From assembly GCA_028822845.1 (NCBI GenBank), contig JAPKCS010000003.1:16347-80346 (forward strand): DNA of 64,000 nucleotides, given 5' to 3'. A program made the position numbers and the translations under genes. Positions 10,901 to 18,113 of this stretch are shown one piece after another. Numbering within the stretch: position 1 is the stretch's first letter; each line of letters begins with the position of its first letter. The notes under the pieces are model-generated. The model worked only from the letters and a program-made list of their open reading frames with translations. It ran no database searches and was not told where the DNA came from. Source of the DNA: Candidatus Poseidoniaceae archaeon (GTDB lineage Archaea; Thermoplasmatota; Poseidoniia; Poseidoniales; Poseidoniaceae).

Positions 10901-13900
10901 GGCACGGCATTGAGTGGGATTCGAATGAGGGAAACAGCCTGACGGTCGTAACCAATGGCTCCAACCTTCATTTGATTGGAATCGTCATGAGAATCGCTCG
11001 AACCTGAACCGGCTTCGTAGACATAGGTGTCCTCGAAATTGGGGAGGTTCAGCGACGGCATGGCTTCACGGTGGTGAAGTTCAACCGAGGCACATGAGCC
11101 ATCAGAGCAGGTTTCCCATGTGGTGAGATCCGGCAACAAGAAGTGGTAACTGTTCGACCAGTTTCCAATTTGGTTGGTGGCTGAGATTGCTCGCACACGC
11201 CAGTGCCAGGTCTTGCCTTCGTCCAGTCCGACAGGGGGGGTGTAGGTGTTGTTGGTCAAATCAAATCCTGCATCGTTCCACGAAGTGGATATCTGAAGGT
11301 TCGATGAATCGAAGGTGGGGGTTGTGTCAAGTTGCACAGCCCAACCGCCTACGCTCAGGCTGCTGTTGAAGTTCCAAACAAGCGTTGGTTGATTAAGCGG
11401 TGTCAGATCAACGCCTGAACCAATGGACCAAGATCCGTTGATGGGACTGGATGGGGAAGGTTCGCTTGGCACTGAATTGGAACCGGGGACGTAAACGAAA
11501 GTGAGTTCGGGCCGGGTTGCAACTGCACCGCTTCCGGGGAACAATTGAACTTCACGGGTTTGGCCCGTTCCAACGCCGAGCACACCGAGCATAAAATTCA
11601 CGCTTCGGTTTTCACGCATGGCGTTTTGAACGCCTAAGGTCACGTTCCATTCGACCGTGTCGCCTAAAGCAGAACTCGTGGTGAGTCCGACAGAATCGAG
11701 CAACGAACCACGTTCGCTGCCTTTTGCTCCAGCCATACCCCAGTTGTTCACGCCATCATAAGTTGCCCATGTGGCGCCTTGTGCAGTCCAGTTTTCTTGG
11801 GTGTTCTCCCAAACAGCGAGTGTTGGTGCGTTGAATGCGTTGCTCCCAAGTGTGAATTCTAGATTTGCAGACTCGACAGCGTATCCCGCTGGCAGAAGGT
11901 TGGATTTAAGATCGCAACTCATCAGTGCAATCGCTTCGCTCGGGTAGGTGTTGTAGGAGACGATAAGTTTTGACTCAGCATCGTAATTTTGGGCAGGAGT
12001 CCCACTGTCGATGAAGGTGTCCATGCATGCTGGGTAAAGCCCGTCATTGGTTCCATTTCCATGGGTCATTCGGAACTCGTATCGGTTGCCACCAAGCCAA
12101 GTTGATTCTGACGAACTGACCAGGAAGTTCGATGTTGACCATGCACCAACGGTGCCATAACTATCGGTGTGAGCCATGCGCCAGAAGTACATGTTTCCGG
12201 CTGCAAGGGCGTTGTTCCCAGTCATGTTGAATTCACCGGAACTTGCCGGCACGGAAGTTGAGTCTTCCATATTTTCAACATCCCAAACTCGGTCGCGGAA
12301 TTGTTCATCGGTTGCCATTTGGAACACGATATCGTAGGAAGAGGAGGCGACGCTGCCATCCCAGCCGAGGGAAGGCGTGGTGTTCGCAGAGAAGTTATGC
12401 CCGGTTTGGTTCCAAACTGCCTCTCCCTGAGCAGGAGCGGTTTGCGTGACAGATGGGATTGGCGTTCCTGAGCCCCATGCATAGATGATCTCCACCGAGG
12501 GTTGGAGGGTTGCTGTGGATGCTTCGGAGGTGTGGAAGGTTGTCGAAACCGTTCCGCCGGTTGCATAAGGATCATGTTGACCTCGAGCCACAATGGTGTA
12601 ATCAGCGGCGTCGTTGGTTGGAGACTGCAGCCAAGATTGCAAACTGTTGGAGAATCCAAATTCGAATCGTGAAGCTGTTTGGTCACCATAAATTCCAGTT
12701 GCGGTTGCGGTGGAACTGAATTCCCGACCGCCGTCATCCCAGTTGTTTCCGTTCGATGCACGGTTCCATGTCAGTTCATCTTCGACCCAAACGTTGGGGT
12801 CCATGCCGTGCATGGAGAGCATGGCGGACCCGGAAGAGCTTTGCCGTTGAAGAACGACATTTGCATCTTTGATGGTCGCATTCGCATGCAAGCCCAGCAA
12901 GCCCAAATCCATACGGAAGTGAACCAAGGATTCTTTGTTCGAAGTCAACGTCGCTGTCATCGTGCTCAATTCGCCATATTTGGTGTTCCGGCTGAGTTGA
13001 TTCGCGTAGGCGTCTTCGATGAAATCGTAAGGGAGGCCAAGGGCATCCACATCGATGTTGATGGTTGCGGTGCCGTCACCATTGTCAGTTACATCGTGGG
13101 CGGGGAGAAGGAATGTTTCATTGGCCCAAGCACCGAGCATCCCGGAGGAGTCCATCGATCGGTAACGGTAATGGACTTCAGAACCGTTGTCGAATTGTTC
13201 ACTTGTTGGTACTTGGTAGGAGCCTGTGGTCGCTGTTGTGGTGAAGGCGTCCCAGAGTGGAGAGTAATGCCACTCAAGGTCGAGCTGAGATTTGAAGTTC
13301 GGGTCCAACGAAAATTGGTATTCAACCGTTTGGCCGCTCAGTGAATCATAGCTGATCGTTGGAGTCCTGTCTGCAGTGAGAAGGAAATCTCCAGTCATCA
13401 ATGGCTCACCATTTTCAGCAAACGTCGAGGTCATGGCACCACCGTTTCCGGCTGGCGTGTTGGTGGAAACCACGGTCAGGTCTGGCCTGTTGTTCAGGGA
13501 TTGACTTTCAGATAAATCACACGCATAAAGCGCCCCGTTTCCGGCGACAACAAGGTTGAGTTCGCTGTCGTTGTTTGCAGCTGCTTGTTGAGCGTGAGCA
13601 GTGACGTTGAGGCTGAAAGTACCGTTACCTGATGCCCGGAGTGGAGGTTCCCAAGCGCCGCGGTCGCTGACCCCATCAGCACCTTGTTGGGCCCAAGGTG
13701 AATTGAGGTCACTTTCCATCCACGTGGCTGCGGAATCATTCCATGCAATAATGAAAGCGGTGTAGAATTTAATTTCCGCCGTGGACAGCGAATCTGTGGT
13801 GCATTCCAGATCAAGGGTTGCCGATTGAATCGAACTGGAAGAGGTGAGGTTCATTGGGAAGGTGAAAAGGAGTCGACTTTCCTCTCCCATATCAGAAATT

Positions 13901-14157
13901 CCGATGTCACCTGATTCAGTTTGATTACCGATGTCGTCTGGCGCAGAATCGGAAATGACAGTATCATACATCGGCGCATCGGATGTGGTCACGCTGAAAA
14001 CGTTGGACTGCTCTTCAAGTTCGCTCCATGCAGGGACGGCTTGAGGGACAAGCAAATCAGCGAGAAGGAACATCATCACAAGGACGATGACCGTAGGGGT
14101 TCGACGGGGTTCGGACACGCGTGGCATGGGACTCAACCCTCTCACCCCCAGCGACAT
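4966..14157 (-). CDS. Giant surface protein: seven DNRLRE-type modules plus Ig-like repeats, C-terminal anchor
   Basis: About 3063 aa. The N-terminus carries a hydrophobic signal segment (VIVLVMMFLLADLLVP). Up to about residue 1950 it alternates about seven beta-rich modules of DNRLRE type (recurrent LIRIPL/FEFDLSAMP, W....TW.....W, DVT..VQ) with fibronectin-like modules (P..G..LW, PVLSW, YDIVFQ). Then come about eight Ig-like/Big repeats like those of the downstream gene. It ends with a transmembrane helix, an acidic segment, a Pro/Gly/Ala linker and a Trp-rich tail (ENGAWWYRQ, EWAEWTE). The start is uncertain: ATGs at 14178, 14157 and 14127 are all in frame; a TATA-like TTTAAGG at 14182-14188 fits a leaderless start near 14157. 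Probably an adhesin or envelope component; ligand unknown. Confidence 0.83.
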   Translation of the reverse strand: MSLGVRGLSPMPRVSEPRRTPTVIVLVMMFLLADLLVPQAVPAWSELEEQSNVFSVTTSDAPMYDTVISDSAPDDIGNQTESGDIGISDMGEESRLLFTFPMNLTSSSSIQSATLDLECTTDSLSTAEIKFYTAFIIAWNDSAATWMESDLNSPWAQQGADGVSDRGAWEPPLRASGNGTFSLNVTAHAQQAAANNDSELNLVVAGNGALYACDLSESQSLNNRPDLTVVSTNTPAGNGGAMTSTFAENGEPLMTGDFLLTADRTPTISYDSLSGQTVEYQFSLDPNFKSQLDLEWHYSPLWDAFTTTATTGSYQVPTSEQFDNGSEVHYRYRSMDSSGMLGAWANETFLLPAHDVTDNGDGTATINIDVDALGLPYDFIEDAYANQLSRNTKYGELSTMTATLTSNKESLVHFRMDLGLLGLHANATIKDANVVLQRQSSSGSAMLSMHGMDPNVWVEDELTWNRASNGNNWDDGGREFSSTATATGIYGDQTASRFEFGFSNSLQSWLQSPTNDAADYTIVARGQHDPYATGGTVSTTFHTSEASTATLQPSVEIIYAWGSGTPIPSVTQTAPAQGEAVWNQTGHNFSANTTPSLGWDGSVASSSYDIVFQMATDEQFRDRVWDVENMEDSTSVPASSGEFNMTGNNALAAGNMYFWRMAHTDSYGTVGAWSTSNFLVSSSESTWLGGNRYEFRMTHGNGTNDGLYPACMDTFIDSGTPAQNYDAESKLIVSYNTYPSEAIALMSCDLKSNLLPAGYAVESANLEFTLGSNAFNAPTLAVWENTQENWTAQGATWATYDGVNNWGMAGAKGSERGSLLDSVGLTTSSALGDTVEWNVTLGVQNAMRENRSVNFMLGVLGVGTGQTREVQLFPGSGAVATRPELTFVYVPGSNSVPSEPSPSSPINGSWSIGSGVDLTPLNQPTLVWNFNSSLSVGGWAVQLDTTPTFDSSNLQISTSWNDAGFDLTNNTYTPPVGLDEGKTWHWRVRAISATNQIGNWSNSYHFLLPDLTTWETCSDGSCASVELHHREAMPSLNLPNFEDTYVYEAGSGSSDSHDDSNQMKVGAIGYDRQAVSLIRIPLNAVPQPGNARVTDAGLNLYSEFGSSTGEPLAIRPVLQSWSGDANDTTYDGTNNWSAVGGRDIGVDAGEYVDLQSSVSGDWMTWDVTEAVQAALDSGASSLSLMVYASNEITAWSGGANLITFTTSEGTSSNRPWLNLTWTNGTAAVPSTAGNNAGPSNGTIQWDATSHAVLPDYAPVLSWTIPATVNTPSAWRVIIFEDANDDMAGRMVYDSRDTPAAFDLTNLTFTPPTDIEDIQTVRWTVQPIDSGMIGPQSASTVFYIPSVISGEVDSTHAWIALQDGSIVEELNYPSFTADTRLDSGNTQSNNGASAYLSVGQSPSSSTLRTSTLISIDFSTLPMPSTYEIHNATLNLTAVSGNGEVFVTVSRMLTSWDEASTWAHPGNNTTSWQGVGAYHSDDSERPETDGFWMNSSSEYSINVTSLLQHAILRGDSSLNVLIQAEEVDGTVDGVYYIPSSENTGQADRPTLTFTYETTNPWGPAMPTGRVPADGATLWNLSAPRPSGSDEVNVNWSSTDSNHTQWVLCGASNSRMIDALCFDSTTVVSQDEFNVTWDAQNLSLTGTDVEKGDDWKYWRIRGDQDHRIGSWSPVNKYRIPVDQGYDDGNGNQSLALYRGSIFSETGSLPEVSDAEISSSVTSNMGSSQTLNLGTSSSGSGQSSILFEFDLSAMPWPTAMTPTSMLLKLYRYNVVGTSATTVSAHACSSFAENSVTWNNSVPCSSTEITRSTLTLNPASGWVEWDLTSLAQSNVANGNMTMTVMLEVVGTPYTNHQFYSSEYSTEDLRPYILLEYIDNVDGVQPPSQPSLTYPSDGEVLYNTSGALLQPDASPVLSWAPSTGATGYVVTIANQSGVYKFRSWEGNAITNTSFRFPTSLDTGEVFQWWVQGVNQSIPGPSSPRWSFAIGNPTHADNNDLTYTYTFQTGNEVTQFGHTNIRETHLSEADSDTNFGDSELIEVGTYFGQNSGQKAYMTFALDNSQVPLPAHASIHSASLGLYLDSWVAVGGANAMTFSVHRITNTQWSQSASSWNNASSGNAWGTAGMQSGVDYDATPVSTFVETDLSDNRWIWFDIGAQGMLIDNDNAWVIIGTPNRGDMMGNFIASESVETFASLRPIILLNHTDVTTVDLTPTAPSTNADTPVTFSYAAYNHLSMPVSAPIVWSATNGSISSTGVFTPYATGQHSVSACFGLICATEIVAVSPGAPTTLVATGAAAVITADDPMVVTAYVVDQFGNIVPGQAISYTPSNGSMDSTQQNVFLPYAVGPQGITVDWNGQSVTVLVTVTTGVATSFTLEGCSGTIPAGVWCSITHTLYDQFNNEITDVSQAGSLTWTVADGNYSTENSEYFPDHVGMWMLNLTSTSGAEGQLAISVGHGEMDRLELDLSATAITADDRIYINTTRIDVRGNRLPVYLPSQNWTKTSDGILTAGGPAIWDPISRGQKILEAKYEDKLTEVSVTVEQGAIVTLVLVVQNVDSVGNTFQLTADDSIDVKVKATDQKGNRWSINANWTLSHAVWTDQAILEGADLANDEVTFQPYMSSLTAYTIFAVYDDGSVIHEVSLFVEVTQGDLISATITALGSDGTNGDTFDITSDEYIDFSSSLEDQDTNPIDASALTWVLIDEDAGTTVDITSQLLVDNMRWQATGVGNFTVAGFAISNAGYNISDSVSVTVLHGVAVSIVSSVDTFAQDAGKEISIQITGTDTDGNTFPQTVEWTENNSAVSDITPGTSEGQYSYFARTAGTHMLMFDAGQASGSLDLSVAAQRTVSSILVELSTSTTDQLGSFTVTVLAFDAYENPIEVPASTNVDSTGRAEVLAQGQGVWKVVTLDSGPQTVTITSGKVSESLEYEVLGNVGGFFKSGGPLYYVGAVLLAIIACVVLVLLFITFRGGDTDYEDYDDEYEDESSSSSAAGPSGPAPGPAGPAPGPSGPAPGPSGPAPEAKDVPEIDSSWMTDHRVDDDGTEWAEDENGAWWYRQGDESEWAEWTE
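5114..5196 (-). repeat. Short tandem repeat encoding a GPAPGPSG-type linker
   Basis: A short in-frame repeat of about 24 bp encodes GPSGPAPGPAGPAPGP-type sequence in the cytoplasmic part of the giant surface protein, between the acidic post-membrane segment and the Trp-rich tail. It probably forms a flexible or polyproline spacer, and its copy number may vary between strains. Confidence 0.7.
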
Positions 14158-14181
14158 ATACTGTCTTTTCGCTTCCATGCC

Positions 14182-14188
14182 CCTTAAA
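14182..14188 (-). promoter_or_regulatory. TATA-like element upstream of the giant surface gene
   Basis: On the minus strand TTTAAGG lies about 25-30 nt before the ATG at 14157. If real, it excludes the ATG at 14178 as start. The divergent rfcS gene starts at 14286, so this 100-nt gap holds both promoters. Confidence 0.35.
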
Positions 14189-14285
14189 CCGAATACAAAG
14201 GGATGTGATTTTGAACCATTTTGGACGATTCACTTCGTTGGATGAAAGGCGAATGTTGAAGGGCGCTCGCCAATAAGAGCAAAGC

Positions 14286-15239
14286 ATGAGCGAACTCTGG
14301 GTTGAGCGTCACCGCCCGCAGGCAGTGAGTGAAATCCGTGGGCAACATGCCGTCGTCCAGAGGCTTGCCATCTACTCCGAAAAGAAGGAATTCCCTCATC
14401 TGTTGTTCGCAGGACCACCAGGCACAGGCAAAACCACCGCTGCAATGGCATTGACGAAGGATGTGTTCGGTGCAGAATACCGTCGAAACCTCTTGGAAAT
14501 GAATGCCTCGGATGAACGAAAATTAGAGAGCATCCGAACAAAAGTCAAGCAATTTGCACGCACCGCTCCGTTCGGAGGTGCAGAATTCAAAATCATCTTC
14601 CTCGATGAAGCGGACGCTCTGACCAATGATGCGCAAGGCGCGCTTCGCAGGATCATGGAACAGTATGCTGAAACGTGCCGTTTTATTCTTTCATGCAACT
14701 ATTCTTCGAAAATCATCGAACCGATTCAGTCAAGGTGTGCTGTGTTTCGTTTCCGCCCCCTCTCAGATGTGGACGTGAACGCTCAAGTCCACCATGTTGC
14801 CAAACTTGAAAATGTGACGTTGGAAGAAGACGCAGGCGATGCACTGACGCGTATTTCTCAAGGCGATTTGAGGAAGGCGTTGACTGGTCTTCAAGTCGCA
14901 GCCGCCATCAACATGAACATCACGAGGGATCTGATTTACGAAACGTCAGCAACCGCTCCTCCTGAGGCATTGCACCAGTACTTGATGGCTTGCCGAGACG
15001 ATGGATTCCACGCAGCACGACGCAGACTCCGTGAGTTGCTGGACCGTTATGGACTCGCAGGTACGGACTTCGTCAACCAACTCCATCGTGAATTGTACAC
15101 TGCCGATTTCCTCAGTGAAGATGCCAAACTCGACATCACTGAGTGGATGGCTGAAGTCGAATACAGATTGGTCGAAGGTGGCGGGGAACAAATCCAGCTC
15201 GATGCCTTGACCGCACGGCTTGTAACTCACCTGCGTTGA
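14286..15239 (+). CDS. rfcS: Replication factor C small subunit (clamp loader)
   Basis: AAA+ ATPase that, with RFC large subunit, loads the PCNA clamp at primer-template junctions. The protein is 317 aa, the normal archaeal length. Visible motifs are the RFC N-terminal box (LWVERHRPQ), Walker A GPPGTGKTT near residues 43-51, Walker B IIFLDEADAL near 104-113, sensor 1 (FILSCNYSSKIIEPIQ) and the arginine-finger SRC motif (QSRCAVFRF) near 148, then the RFC C-terminal collar region. No insertion or intein is present. It is divergent from the giant surface gene and has no clear Shine-Dalgarno site, fitting leaderless expression. The large subunit gene is not in this window. Confidence 0.97.
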   Translation: MSELWVERHRPQAVSEIRGQHAVVQRLAIYSEKKEFPHLLFAGPPGTGKTTAAMALTKDVFGAEYRRNLLEMNASDERKLESIRTKVKQFARTAPFGGAEFKIIFLDEADALTNDAQGALRRIMEQYAETCRFILSCNYSSKIIEPIQSRCAVFRFRPLSDVDVNAQVHHVAKLENVTLEEDAGDALTRISQGDLRKALTGLQVAAAINMNITRDLIYETSATAPPEALHQYLMACRDDGFHAARRRLRELLDRYGLAGTDFVNQLHRELYTADFLSEDAKLDITEWMAEVEYRLVEGGGEQIQLDALTARLVTHLR

Positions 15240-15305
15240 GTTCAGTTTCACTTTCACCGTAAGGGTGGACGGAAACAACAGGGTCCATGCACCACACGAC
15301 GGAGC

Positions 15306-15482
15306 ATGACCACAACCGGAACCCACATTCTCGATGCGCTTTGTTGGACGCCTGCTGCTCCATTGATTCGCGCCGCTCGACGCCATCGCATTGGATACAG
15401 AACCCGTGAACAAACGGATGTGCACAGGATTTCTTCATTGCTCAGTACGATCATGCTCGCCCACGGCGATATGCTCTCATGA
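15306..15482 (+). CDS. Possible small protein, 58 aa
   Basis: In the 237-nt gap after rfcS, an ATG-started frame of 58 codons (MTTTGTHILDALCWTPAAPL...) ends at a TGA overlapping the last 6 nt of the convergent membrane-protein gene. A weak GGAG lies just before the ATG. It has no membrane segment and I recognise no family. It is listed because the gap is otherwise empty and the frame fills most of it; it may be chance. Confidence 0.3.
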   Translation: MTTTGTHILDALCWTPAAPLIRAARRHRIGYRTREQTDVHRISSLLSTIMLAHGDMLS

Positions 15483-16403
15483 AGCGTCTGCTTCAGGCAA
15501 TTCTTCGACCACACGCAGTGTCCAATTGTAGGTACGGGTGTTCTCCCAAGGATCACCATCTTCGGTGATGGTCACTGTGATTTGATGTTCGCCAACGTTC
15601 AATCCCATTGCTGACAATTGAATCGCAAACGGTTGGTCGGTGTCCTCTTCATGAGGTAAGAGGTTCGGAGCAGAGCGGTTGTCAAGGGTTCGAGCCTCTG
15701 CAATACGTTCTTGGTTATCTGTCCAAAAAGTCTCATTCGATTGCAACTCAGCATTGCTTATGTCGTTGTTTTCCAAAACCACAGTCACGCTGGCCCCGTT
15801 GGAGTTGACGTTGTCTGCAAGTCCAAACAGCAACCAAACTTCACCGGTCAAGGAAGCACCCTGATCGACGGTCCATGTGATTTCGCCGTCTTTGCCGTTA
15901 TCGTTTGAATACACAAGATCGGTTCCATCATCGGTGACGATGGCCCATTGGCTGGACAGTTGAGGAGCAACGATGTCACCCAAGGGTGGGTTCACCAATA
16001 AGAAGGACAATGCCAAGAATGCAAACAGGTGCAAGAAACCCGATTTGAACCATGTACCCTTGGTGTAATGCTCCATGAAACGTTCAGGCATCACCATTCG
16101 ATGCACCTGGGGGATCAGCACAATAGCGGCGATGGGGAGCAAATAGAGGATGTCGGACTTTTCTTGGCTGGTGTTCGGCATCAGCACATAGCGCATCAGG
16201 AGGGATACGACAGCGGTGAAGGTCAAAACGAGCCACATCGAGGCAGTATCGGCCTTCTCTTTCGCCACATAGATCACGGGGTCAAAAGGTTCGATGCCCA
16301 TGTCCTTGCCAGTGCGGCGCTTTTTCCGGTCTTGTGAACCGTCAGAGGACCTGCGCTTCTGTTCTGCGCTAGCAGCAGCCATCGCTGTGTTGAGGTCCAC
16401 CAT
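15477..16403 (-). CDS. Predicted membrane protein with basic N-terminus and extracytoplasmic beta domain
   Basis: 308 aa from the ATG at 16403. A longer open frame to 16538 would run into the tRNA-Met gene and is rejected. The N-terminus is soluble and very basic (QDRKKRRTG), followed by three hydrophobic segments (MWLVLTFTAVVSLLMRYVL; ILYLLPIAAIVLIP; SGFLHLFAFLALSFLLV) and about 170 residues of Asn/Asp-rich beta sequence, probably an Ig-like domain outside the membrane (GEHQITVTITEDG, YNWTLRVV). I do not recognise the family. It is divergent from tRNA-Met and convergent with the region after rfcS. A cell-envelope role is inferred. Confidence 0.75.
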   Translation of the reverse strand: MVDLNTAMAAASAEQKRRSSDGSQDRKKRRTGKDMGIEPFDPVIYVAKEKADTASMWLVLTFTAVVSLLMRYVLMPNTSQEKSDILYLLPIAAIVLIPQVHRMVMPERFMEHYTKGTWFKSGFLHLFAFLALSFLLVNPPLGDIVAPQLSSQWAIVTDDGTDLVYSNDNGKDGEITWTVDQGASLTGEVWLLFGLADNVNSNGASVTVVLENNDISNAELQSNETFWTDNQERIAEARTLDNRSAPNLLPHEEDTDQPFAIQLSAMGLNVGEHQITVTITEDGDPWENTRTYNWTLRVVEELPEADAS

Positions 16404-16502
16404 GGTCCGTGCTGTGGCGTGAAGTGAATGAAGGCTACGGTTGAAGCACCATCTCAAATCGGCCGTATCCTTCAAAGGGGAAAGGCGGCACGGAGGATTC
16501 AA

Positions 16503-16632
16503 GCCGGGGTGGCGCAGTTGGTAGCGCGTCGGACTCATAGGGCAGCCTCAGGGCATTCGTATGACGTGCAAACCCCCTTGTGGTGTCTGAGACATCCGAA
16601 GGTCGCGGGTTCAAGCCCCGCTCCCGGCACCA
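16503..16632 (+). tRNA. tRNA-Met (CAT), elongator type, with 54-nt intron and encoded CCA
   Basis: Acceptor GCCGGGG at 16503-16509 pairs with TCCCGGC (one G-T pair), the T arm is GCGGG-TTCAAGC-CCCGC, and the anticodon stem is TCGGA/TCCGA. The anticodon CAT is at 16536-16538. The first pair is G-C and the anticodon stem lacks the GGG/CCC of archaeal initiators, so elongator Met is preferred; tRNA-Ile2 is a less likely reading. The discriminator A is at 16629 and CCA is encoded at 16630-16632. An intron interrupts the gene after position 37. Confidence 0.95.
16540..16593 (+). other. tRNA-Met intron with bulge-helix-bulge splice motif
   Basis: Fifty-four nt between tRNA positions 37 and 38. The central helix CTCA/TGAG (4 bp) is flanked by two 3-nt bulges, TAG on the 5' side and ACA on the 3' side, with cleavage expected after the second base of each. 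An inner helix GGCA/TGTC and the anticodon stem outside complete the canonical hBHBh' form recognised by the archaeal splicing endonuclease EndA. Confidence 0.92.
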
Positions 16633-16681
16633 TTGATTCACACGAGCGGTGAGCATCGCTCTTCAACGGCAACAACCGTCG

Positions 16682-18082
16682 ATGGATTGGCGAACCCTTG
16701 ATGTGCCCTCGGCCATTGGAAGAATCATGGTTGATGCTCCACACCCAGGCCAACGTGTGAAGATTGAGGTGGAAAGCCATAATGGGATGACGATTCTTGA
16801 GGGGATTGTCCTTCATCCAGCAGCGAAACATCACGTGACATTGAAACTCGTCAATGGATACAATGCAAGCCACCCTCTTGATTCGATTCAATCGATTGAT
16901 GTCCTTGGCGAACATCAACAAAGCATCCCGACCCCTGCTGAGCCGATCAAGGCATCAACCTCGCTCCCACTCGTGAGAATCTTGCACACTGGAGGCACAA
17001 TTGCATCCAAAGTCGATTATGCAACGGGTGCCGTTATTGCTCGCTTTGAGCCTGAAGAGTTGCTTGCAAGCCTCCCCGAATTGACCACCATCGCCCAAAT
17101 CGAAGCTGTCAAACTCGGCAACATGTTCAGCGATGACATCCGCCCACAGCACTGGAACGCTATTGCTCTCGCCTCGAAAAAGGCCTTTGATGATGGATGC
17201 CACGGCGTCGTTGTAACGCACGGCACCGACACACTCCACATCACCTCAGCTGCTGTTGCCATGGCGTGGGCGGGACGAGGCGGAACACCGCCCGGACCAA
17301 TCGCTTTTGTCGGATCTCAACGATCTTCTGACCGTGGTTCATCAGACGCGGCAGAAAACCTCCTTTGCGCTGTCCATTGGGCAGCGAATGGACCAAAACC
17401 AACCGGGCGCATGGGCGATGCTTCTGTTGTCATCATGCACGCTGGCCCGGATGATGGCGTTTGCTCAGTCCTCCCGGGAACAGGAGCGAGGAAGATGCAC
17501 TCTTCGAGGCGCGACGCCTTCCAACCCGTCAACTGTGAGGAACTCGGTCAAGTTCACATCGACAACGGCGCCATGTCTCACACCCTCAATCCAAGGTACA
17601 GCGAAGCACTGACTGCAGAACCTCAACGAGCCGTCGCTGAACGGCCCGACATCTATGAGACCGGTGTACGAATTGCTCAATTCACAGCCGGCCCATGGTT
17701 GCATTCAGAGCACATCGAAGCCGTGGTACAAACCGGAGTTCAAGCCATTGTCATCCATGGCACTGGTCTGGGCCATCTACCGATTGAAGATCCTGGAAAG
17801 GACGCACCAGAGAACACGAAGGTTTGGCGCGCACTCACCCGGTGTGTCAACCGTGAAATTCCGATCGTGGTCACCACACAATGCATCAACGGCCCCGTGG
17901 ACATGAATGTGTACTCCAAAGGGCGCAAACAAATGGAGATGGGACTCATCGGCCACGGGAGCGTCGCCACCCCTGAAACAATGATTGTCAAAGTGCATTG
18001 GGCCCTCTCGAATTCAAAAGCAGTCGCTGAAGTAATCGCTTCAGATTTATGTGGTGAAGGGCAAAACGCCCTCAGGACCTGA
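16682..18082 (+). CDS. gatD: Glutamyl-tRNA(Gln) amidotransferase subunit D
   Basis: GatD is the L-asparaginase-like glutaminase of the archaeal GatDE complex, releasing ammonia used by GatE to convert Glu-tRNA(Gln) to Gln-tRNA(Gln). The N-terminal small beta domain (GQRVKIEVES..GMTILEGIVL, VTLKLVNGYN) is specific to GatD and separates it from true asparaginases. The asparaginase motifs LHTGGTIAS (about residue 103) and VTHGTDTLH (about 178) carry the catalytic threonines. The ATG at 16682 is preferred; a GTG at 16649 adds 11 residues without homology signal. gatE is not in the window. It is followed after 31 nt by the carboxyltransferase on the same strand. Confidence 0.95.
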   Translation: MDWRTLDVPSAIGRIMVDAPHPGQRVKIEVESHNGMTILEGIVLHPAAKHHVTLKLVNGYNASHPLDSIQSIDVLGEHQQSIPTPAEPIKASTSLPLVRILHTGGTIASKVDYATGAVIARFEPEELLASLPELTTIAQIEAVKLGNMFSDDIRPQHWNAIALASKKAFDDGCHGVVVTHGTDTLHITSAAVAMAWAGRGGTPPGPIAFVGSQRSSDRGSSDAAENLLCAVHWAANGPKPTGRMGDASVVIMHAGPDDGVCSVLPGTGARKMHSSRRDAFQPVNCEELGQVHIDNGAMSHTLNPRYSEALTAEPQRAVAERPDIYETGVRIAQFTAGPWLHSEHIEAVVQTGVQAIVIHGTGLGHLPIEDPGKDAPENTKVWRALTRCVNREIPIVVTTQCINGPVDMNVYSKGRKQMEMGLIGHGSVATPETMIVKVHWALSNSKAVAEVIASDLCGEGQNALRT

Positions 18083-18113
18083 GCGTTTTAATCAAAAACC
18101 GGCACGGAGTGGA

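Noticed and set aside
16404..16538. N-terminal extension of the 308-aa membrane protein to 16538
   Set aside because: It would overlap tRNA-Met and adds residues with no coding character. The ATG at 16403 gives a sensible basic N-terminus.
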